Shown one piece after another: positions 59,920-64,000 of a DNA stretch of 64,000 bases. Each line of letters opens with the position of its first letter. The first letter of the stretch is position 1. The DNA comes from CAZCAC01 sp964496575 (lineage in GTDB: Bacteria > Planctomycetota > UBA1135 > GCA-002686595). Where the stretch lies: assembly GCA_964496575.1 (NCBI GenBank), contig CAZCAC010000002.1, positions 62,001-126,000 on the forward strand, read 5' to 3'. The notes beneath the pieces are model-generated. The model had not been told where the DNA came from, did not search any database, and saw nothing but the letters and a program-made list of their open reading frames with translations. The translations under genes were made by a program, and so were the position numbers.

Positions 59920-61731
59920 TCAGTCGAGGTGCCCCCGTTCCGAGTCGCCCATCTCGACCCCGCCGCTCGGGAAGTACTCGCTCCAGCGCCGGTCGACGGT
60001 CGCTGCGGTCTCCTCGTCGCAAGACACCTCTTCCGGATAGCTCTCCTTCATCCGCGCGTCGATCACGATCGGCGGCGTGAAGGCGACGTGATTGAGCGTG
60101 GCATCGGCCCTCGCCGCGTGCAGGTCGGCGGCGGGGTCGAAGCGGGTGAACGTCGTCCACAGGAAGTTCATCGTCGAGCGCGCGGCACGATCGGCGTCGT
60201 CGGTCAGCACCACCAGCGGCCACTCGGAGAAGGCCGGGTCGGCGGCGATCCTCGCCGGGGCGCCGCGGTCCTCGCTCCAGCTCGGCCCCTCGACGATCAG
60301 GCATCCGGGGCAGAAGACGCGCACCTCGCGAACCGCGGGGCTCGGCGAGCCGTGGAGCTCGACCGGCAGCTCGCGCCGCTTCTCGCCCAGGCCGAGCAGC
60401 ACGCCCTTGCTCCCTTCATTGAGGCGCGGACCGGCGTAGTCGAGGGTGTCCATCGACAGGTTGGGGAAGACGAACAGATCCGTCTCGAGCTCCGCACGCT
60501 CGAGGACGTGCGTGAGCACCGCGCGGAAGTCCTTCAGGTCGATGGGGGAGTCGGTGAGCAGCAGGAACTTGGTCAGCGAGAGCTGGCCCTCGCCGAGGAT
60601 GCGGAAGGCGCTGACCATCGCCTCGCGCCGGTAGCGCTCGTGGACCACCGCCGCCGAGAGCGAGTGATAGCCCGTCTCGCCGTAGCTCCACAAGGAGCGA
60701 ACCGAGGGCATGACCACCGGGAAGAGCGGCGAGAGGAGCTCCTGCAGGTAGTCGCCGATGAAGAAGTCCTCCTGCCGCGGCTTGCCGACGACGGTCGCGG
60801 GGTAGATCGCGTCGGCGCGGTGCAGGAGCGCGGAGACCTCGATGAACGGGAAGTCGTGGACCTCGGAGTAGTACCCGTAGTGATCGCCAAAGGGACCCTC
60901 CGGTCTTCGCGCCCCCGCCCGGATCTCGCCAACCAGAGCGAGCTCCGCGTCGGCGACGAGGGGCAGCGGGCCGGCGGGATTCTCGGAGAGGCGCAGGCGC
61001 CGGCCGAGCATCAGGCTGGAAAGCAAGAGCTCCGGCACGTTCTCCGGCAGCGGCGCGATCGCGCCGAGGATCAGTGCCGGCGGACCGCCGAGCAGGATGT
61101 TCACCGGCAGGTTCTCACCCGCCGCCTCTGCTGCCGCCAGGTGAAAGCCGCCTCCGCGGTGGATCTGGATGTGCGCGCCGCACTCGCGATCGGAGTAGAT
61201 CTGCGCGCGGTACATCCCGAGGTTGCTGCCGCCGGTGGACGGATGCTCGGTGTAGACCAGTGGCAAGGTCAGGAAGGGCCCGCCGTCGCGCGGCCACGTC
61301 TTCAGCGCCGGCAGGGAGGTCAGCTTCGGGGCGCGGTCGATCACCTCGCTCACCGGCCCGCGACCGACGCGCTTCAGGCCGACCTTCAGCAGGGAGCCGA
61401 AGAGCGAGCGCTTTTCCCACAGCTTGCCGAGCGTGGGCGGCATGAGCTCCTCGGGGCAGCGGGCCACCTCGTCGATCAGCTCCCCGGGGCGGGAGCCGAA
61501 CGCGAGATCGACGCGCCGGGCGGTCCCGAAGAGGTTGGTGACCAGCGGGAAGGCCGCTCCGCGGACGTCGCGGAAGAGGAGCGCCGGCCCCCCGGCCGCG
61601 ATCACCCGGCGGTGGATCTCGGCGATCTCGAGCTCGGCGCTGACCGGGGCCTGGACCTCGACCAGCTCCCCCTCCCGGCGCAGCGCCGAAAGGAAGGTCC
61701 GCAGATCGGTGGCGGGGGGGCTGGGAGACAT
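59920..61731 (-). CDS. UbiD-family decarboxylase
   Basis: 603 aa from ATG 61731. UbiD core signatures are present: STGGSNLGMYRAQIYSDREC (substrate and prFMN region), QIHRGGGFH, and the catalytic-acid motif EGPFGDHYGYY. Family members decarboxylate aromatic or alpha,beta-unsaturated acids with prenylated FMN made by a UbiX partner, which is not in this window. The product is about 100 residues longer than E. coli UbiD, mostly at the C-terminus. Quinone biosynthesis is one possible role. Confidence 0.9.
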   Translation of the reverse strand: MSPSPPATDLRTFLSALRREGELVEVQAPVSAELEIAEIHRRVIAAGGPALLFRDVRGAAFPLVTNLFGTARRVDLAFGSRPGELIDEVARCPEELMPPTLGKLWEKRSLFGSLLKVGLKRVGRGPVSEVIDRAPKLTSLPALKTWPRDGGPFLTLPLVYTEHPSTGGSNLGMYRAQIYSDRECGAHIQIHRGGGFHLAAAEAAGENLPVNILLGGPPALILGAIAPLPENVPELLLSSLMLGRRLRLSENPAGPLPLVADAELALVGEIRAGARRPEGPFGDHYGYYSEVHDFPFIEVSALLHRADAIYPATVVGKPRQEDFFIGDYLQELLSPLFPVVMPSVRSLWSYGETGYHSLSAAVVHERYRREAMVSAFRILGEGQLSLTKFLLLTDSPIDLKDFRAVLTHVLERAELETDLFVFPNLSMDTLDYAGPRLNEGSKGVLLGLGEKRRELPVELHGSPSPAVREVRVFCPGCLIVEGPSWSEDRGAPARIAADPAFSEWPLVVLTDDADRAARSTMNFLWTTFTRFDPAADLHAARADATLNHVAFTPPIVIDARMKESYPEEVSCDEETAATVDRRWSEYFPSGGVEMGDSERGHLD

Positions 61732-61815
61732 GCCGACAGGGTACGGAACCAGGTTTGTTTTCACATACCTCGCAACGCCGCGCGTACTCTGGCCCTTCAT
61801 CAAGAGGAGAAGATC

Positions 61816-63258
61816 ATGTCGGTATCCCCCTTCTGGCGACGATTCGGGCGCTCTCTCGCGCTCCCGGCGATCCTCGTCACCACCGGCGCAGCGACGGCGG
61901 GCGCGAGCAAGATCGAGTGGCAGGCGAGCTACGAGCTGGCCCTGGAGCAGGCCGCCGCGGAGCATCGCGTGGTATTCGTCGCGTACGACCACGAGGACGA
62001 GGCGCGGTGCGAGTACTTCCTCAAGAAGCTGACCCGCGACAAGCAAGTGGCCGCGCTGGCCGAGCGGACCCTCAACGTCCCGGTATCACTGCAGACCCAC
62101 AAGAAGGGCGGCAAGTGCCCCCGCTTCAAGGGCCTCTCCTGCAACGACCACCGCCGGTCGGAAGCCGCCCTGCGAGGGTCGGTCGTGCAAGAGAACAGGC
62201 ACGGCGTGGTGGCCGTGCCGCAGTACCTGTGGATCGACGGCGAAGGGAAGGTGCTGTACTCGGTTCCCTTCGAGATCGACCGCGAGGGGATGATCTGGTG
62301 TTTCGTCGCGGCGCTGCGGCGCGCCGGCATCGAGGATGCACCGGAGTTCCCCGAAGGGGCCCGCCCTCCACGCCGGCTCCTGGTCGGTGACGTCTACCGA
62401 CCCGAGGACACTGACCAGCAGGGGCGCGGCCTCACCCCGGAGGAGCTGGAGTCGCTGTTCAAGTCGATGAAGACGAGCTTCCTCGGCATGGCGAACTACG
62501 AGGGCCTGACCCGGATGCTCTTCACCGACGAGCCCGACGCGGTCGACTACGCTCGGGTCGAACTGGGGGGAGCCGTACGGCTTCTGGGCAGCAATCGACT
62601 CTCTCGGACGATCCACACCATCGGCGAGATCTCGCCGCCATCGTTCTGGAAGGCGCTGGTCGACTTCGAGAAGATCAAGGACCCCGAGGTGCGGATGGAG
62701 ATCGCCGTCGCCCTGGAGCAGCTGGCGACGCCGCAGGCCCTCAAGCTGGCCAAGGCCGGATTCGGTCGGGAGAAGGACGAACGCGCCCGTCACCTGTGGA
62801 TACGCGCCCTGGCGGCTTGCGGCGCGGCCGACAAGACCTCCCGCAAGAAGGTACTGGGGCTCTGCGAGGACGAGAGTGACCCGCGGATGTGCGCCAACGC
62901 GACGATCGCACTCGGGTATCTCGCGCCCCATCCAGACGTCCGCGAGCGGCTCATCGCGCGACTCTCCAGCATCTCCAGCGACCTGCGCATCGCCGCCGCC
63001 TGTGCCATGGCCCTGTCCTACGACGACGGCTACGTGGAGGCGCTGAGTGCCGCCCACGAGCTGTGCGCGGAGGGCGCCGAGAAGGAGGCGCTCGAACGCG
63101 CGCTGAAGGCGCTGCGCGAGGGTGGAATCTATCGGCTCGAGGAAGACGTGGCCCGGGTCACCGGGAGCGACCTTCGACGCCGGAGGATCTTCTTCCGTTC
63201 GCGGTCCCGGGTGCCCAGGGAGCTGGAGGAGGAGGAAGAGGAAGAGGCCGAGAACTAG
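61816..63258 (+). CDS. Exported thioredoxin-like / HEAT-repeat protein
   Basis: 480 aa from ATG 61816 (AGAGGAGAAG upstream) with a signal peptide (RSLALPAILVTTGAATAGAS). Residues 30-165 look like a thioredoxin fold (SYELALEQAAAEHRVVFVAY, VVAVPQYLWIDGEGKVLYSV) but the redox CxxC is absent, only one Cys remaining in DEARCEYF. Residues 210-430 form HEAT-like repeats (FEKIKDPEVRMEIAVALEQL). The tail is Glu-rich. Likely a periplasmic scaffold protein. It overlaps the convergent RAYT-like gene by 4 nt. Confidence 0.8.
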   Translation: MSVSPFWRRFGRSLALPAILVTTGAATAGASKIEWQASYELALEQAAAEHRVVFVAYDHEDEARCEYFLKKLTRDKQVAALAERTLNVPVSLQTHKKGGKCPRFKGLSCNDHRRSEAALRGSVVQENRHGVVAVPQYLWIDGEGKVLYSVPFEIDREGMIWCFVAALRRAGIEDAPEFPEGARPPRRLLVGDVYRPEDTDQQGRGLTPEELESLFKSMKTSFLGMANYEGLTRMLFTDEPDAVDYARVELGGAVRLLGSNRLSRTIHTIGEISPPSFWKALVDFEKIKDPEVRMEIAVALEQLATPQALKLAKAGFGREKDERARHLWIRALAACGAADKTSRKKVLGLCEDESDPRMCANATIALGYLAPHPDVRERLIARLSSISSDLRIAAACAMALSYDDGYVEALSAAHELCAEGAEKEALERALKALREGGIYRLEEDVARVTGSDLRRRRIFFRSRSRVPRELEEEEEEEAEN

Positions 63259-63812
63259 CTCAGCTTCTTCCAGGTCCCGCCGCCCTCGACGCCCCGCATC
63301 GCCTTGCGGACCTCGGCCGGAGAGTGCAGCACCTTGTCCTCGTAGCGGTCGGCGTAGACCGTGCCCGAGGTTCCCCAGAGCTTGTTCAGCTGCCGGGACA
63401 TCCGTGAGCCGAGGCCGCCCATGCCCCGCCCCAGGGACCGTCGGTCATTCGCCGTGACCAGCAGGTAGACCCCTCGCTCCTGGATCCGGTACTGGAGGAT
63501 CTCGAAGTAGTCCTTCCCGGCAAGCGAGAAGACCTCCTTCAGCAGCTTCGTCACGTCCCGGCTCGTGAGCTTGGGGCGGCCCTTCGTGATTCTCAGCGTG
63601 ATCAGGGCCCGGTCCCCCTTCTTCAGCTGTTCGCGGGACGTGTGCGACACTCCCGAGTCCGCAGACTTCTTCCGGCCCGCACCCGGACGGTAGCCACCCC
63701 ATCCGGTGAAACCGGGCTTCAGCTCGACTCCCTTCTTGAGCTGGTACTTGAAGGACTTCGCGGGGGCCTTCTTCCGAGCGCTTTTCTTCTTCGTCGCCTT
63801 CTTCTTTGCCAT
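63255..63812 (-). CDS. RAYT-like (REP-associated Y1 transposase family) protein with lost HUH motif
   Basis: 185 aa from ATG 63812; an ATG at 63827 adds five residues. A Lys-rich tail (MAKKKATKKKSARKKAPAKS) precedes GGYRPGAGRKK and a body with the RAYT pattern: ITLRITKGRPKL, a Leu-rich helix, then NDRRSLGRGMGGLGSRMSRQ, LNKLWGTSGTVYADRYEDKV and SPAEVRKAM. The region that is Q-x-NHLHL in active enzymes reads QERGVYLL, so the catalytic HUH is lost. It may be a domesticated DNA-binding protein. Palindromes of the kind RAYTs act on occur elsewhere in the window. Confidence 0.78.
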   Translation of the reverse strand: MAKKKATKKKSARKKAPAKSFKYQLKKGVELKPGFTGWGGYRPGAGRKKSADSGVSHTSREQLKKGDRALITLRITKGRPKLTSRDVTKLLKEVFSLAGKDYFEILQYRIQERGVYLLVTANDRRSLGRGMGGLGSRMSRQLNKLWGTSGTVYADRYEDKVLHSPAEVRKAMRGVEGGGTWKKLS

Positions 63813-63888
63813 GGCGATATTACGCATGACTGAGGCGTGAGGTGCAAGGGTCCAGAGGAGAGATCGGCGACCGGGCGCGAGGTCCTGT

Positions 63889-64000
63889 CTACTCGAGTCC
63901 CAGCTCGGTGAACAGCGCGCCGAGTTCCGGGTCCCGTGCGGCTCGTTGTTTGACCCGCTCGGGATCGACGGCGAATGCGCGTCGCAGGGCCTGGGCCGCA
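63889..64000 (-). CDS. 3' end of a gene, probably a TPR-like protein (partial)
   Basis: The minus strand frame enters from the right edge and stops at TAG 63889-63891. It encodes AAQALRRAFAVDPERVKQRA, then ARDPELGALFTELGLE at the terminus. The helical DPE-containing pattern is typical of tetratricopeptide-repeat ends. The start and most of the gene lie outside the window. Confidence 0.6.
   Translation of the reverse strand, partial: AAQALRRAFAVDPERVKQRAARDPELGALFTELGLE

Noticed and set aside
1..64000. tRNA, rRNA and riboswitch genes
   Set aside because: No cloverleaf-like segment, rRNA signature or recognised riboswitch core was seen by eye; a covariance-model scan would decide.

Overview
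The window is GC-rich and reads as a chromosomal segment of a planctomycete-like bacterium. This is an inference from content: many large Sec-exported proteins ending in the same Cys-rich C-terminal domain, two sulfatase-fold enzymes, a Tat-exported Gfo/Idh/MocA oxidoreductase next to an exported xylose-isomerase-like protein, several ECF sigma factors and PAS kinases, and an anti-sigma/VWA fusion. The deep planctomycete lineages that carry this C-terminal domain are the closest match I can recall; a 16S or marker-gene check is not possible here.

Region 1 (1-23.2 kb) is an accessory, surface-oriented zone. It holds a 13-repeat LVIVD/double-lectin protein, an ECF sigma factor, a sulfatase-like lipoprotein with Thr in place of the catalytic Cys/Ser, a PAS histidine kinase broken by a one-base frameshift, two seven-bladed beta-propeller proteins, a secreted gene with an in-frame TAG, a methyltransferase, an integrin-alpha-like FG-GAP protein, and a minus-strand cluster of sulfatase-VHL, Tat oxidoreductase and TIM-barrel protein. 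Region 2 (23.2-37.4 kb) has a TetR-ABC1 kinase operon, another propeller protein, a Na+/Ca2+ antiporter, a hybrid PAS kinase interrupted by a 203-bp MITE, a glycosyltransferase/arginase-family pair and two consecutive SPFH proteins. Region 3 (37.4-47 kb) has small secreted proteins, an ECF sigma factor followed by a 1043-residue anti-sigma/VWA protein, and a SatD-DUF3307 pair behind an array of palindromes. Region 4 (47-64 kb) has a ferredoxin, a biotin operon (bioB, fused bioF-bioD, bioA) that contains a nucleotidyltransferase-like gene pair, a DUF2339 membrane protein, a parallel beta-helix secreted protein, a UbiD decarboxylase, a thioredoxin/HEAT protein and a degenerate RAYT-like protein.

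The most striking structure is the set of eight genes sharing one ~150-residue terminal domain (six to seven Cys, ending W-x-P or nearly so at the very C-terminus) attached to unrelated N-terminal domains. In at least one pair the downstream flank and terminator are also shared, so the module looks shuffled with its 3' end. The simplest reading is an export, anchoring or assembly tag for this lineage's envelope, which remains inference. Genome plasticity is visible directly: a precise MITE insertion with 5-bp target duplication, dispersed REP-like palindromes (GTACGGAGTCAGGGCA type) with a decayed RAYT relative, gene remnants, one nonsense codon and one frameshift. No tRNA, rRNA or CRISPR array was seen.
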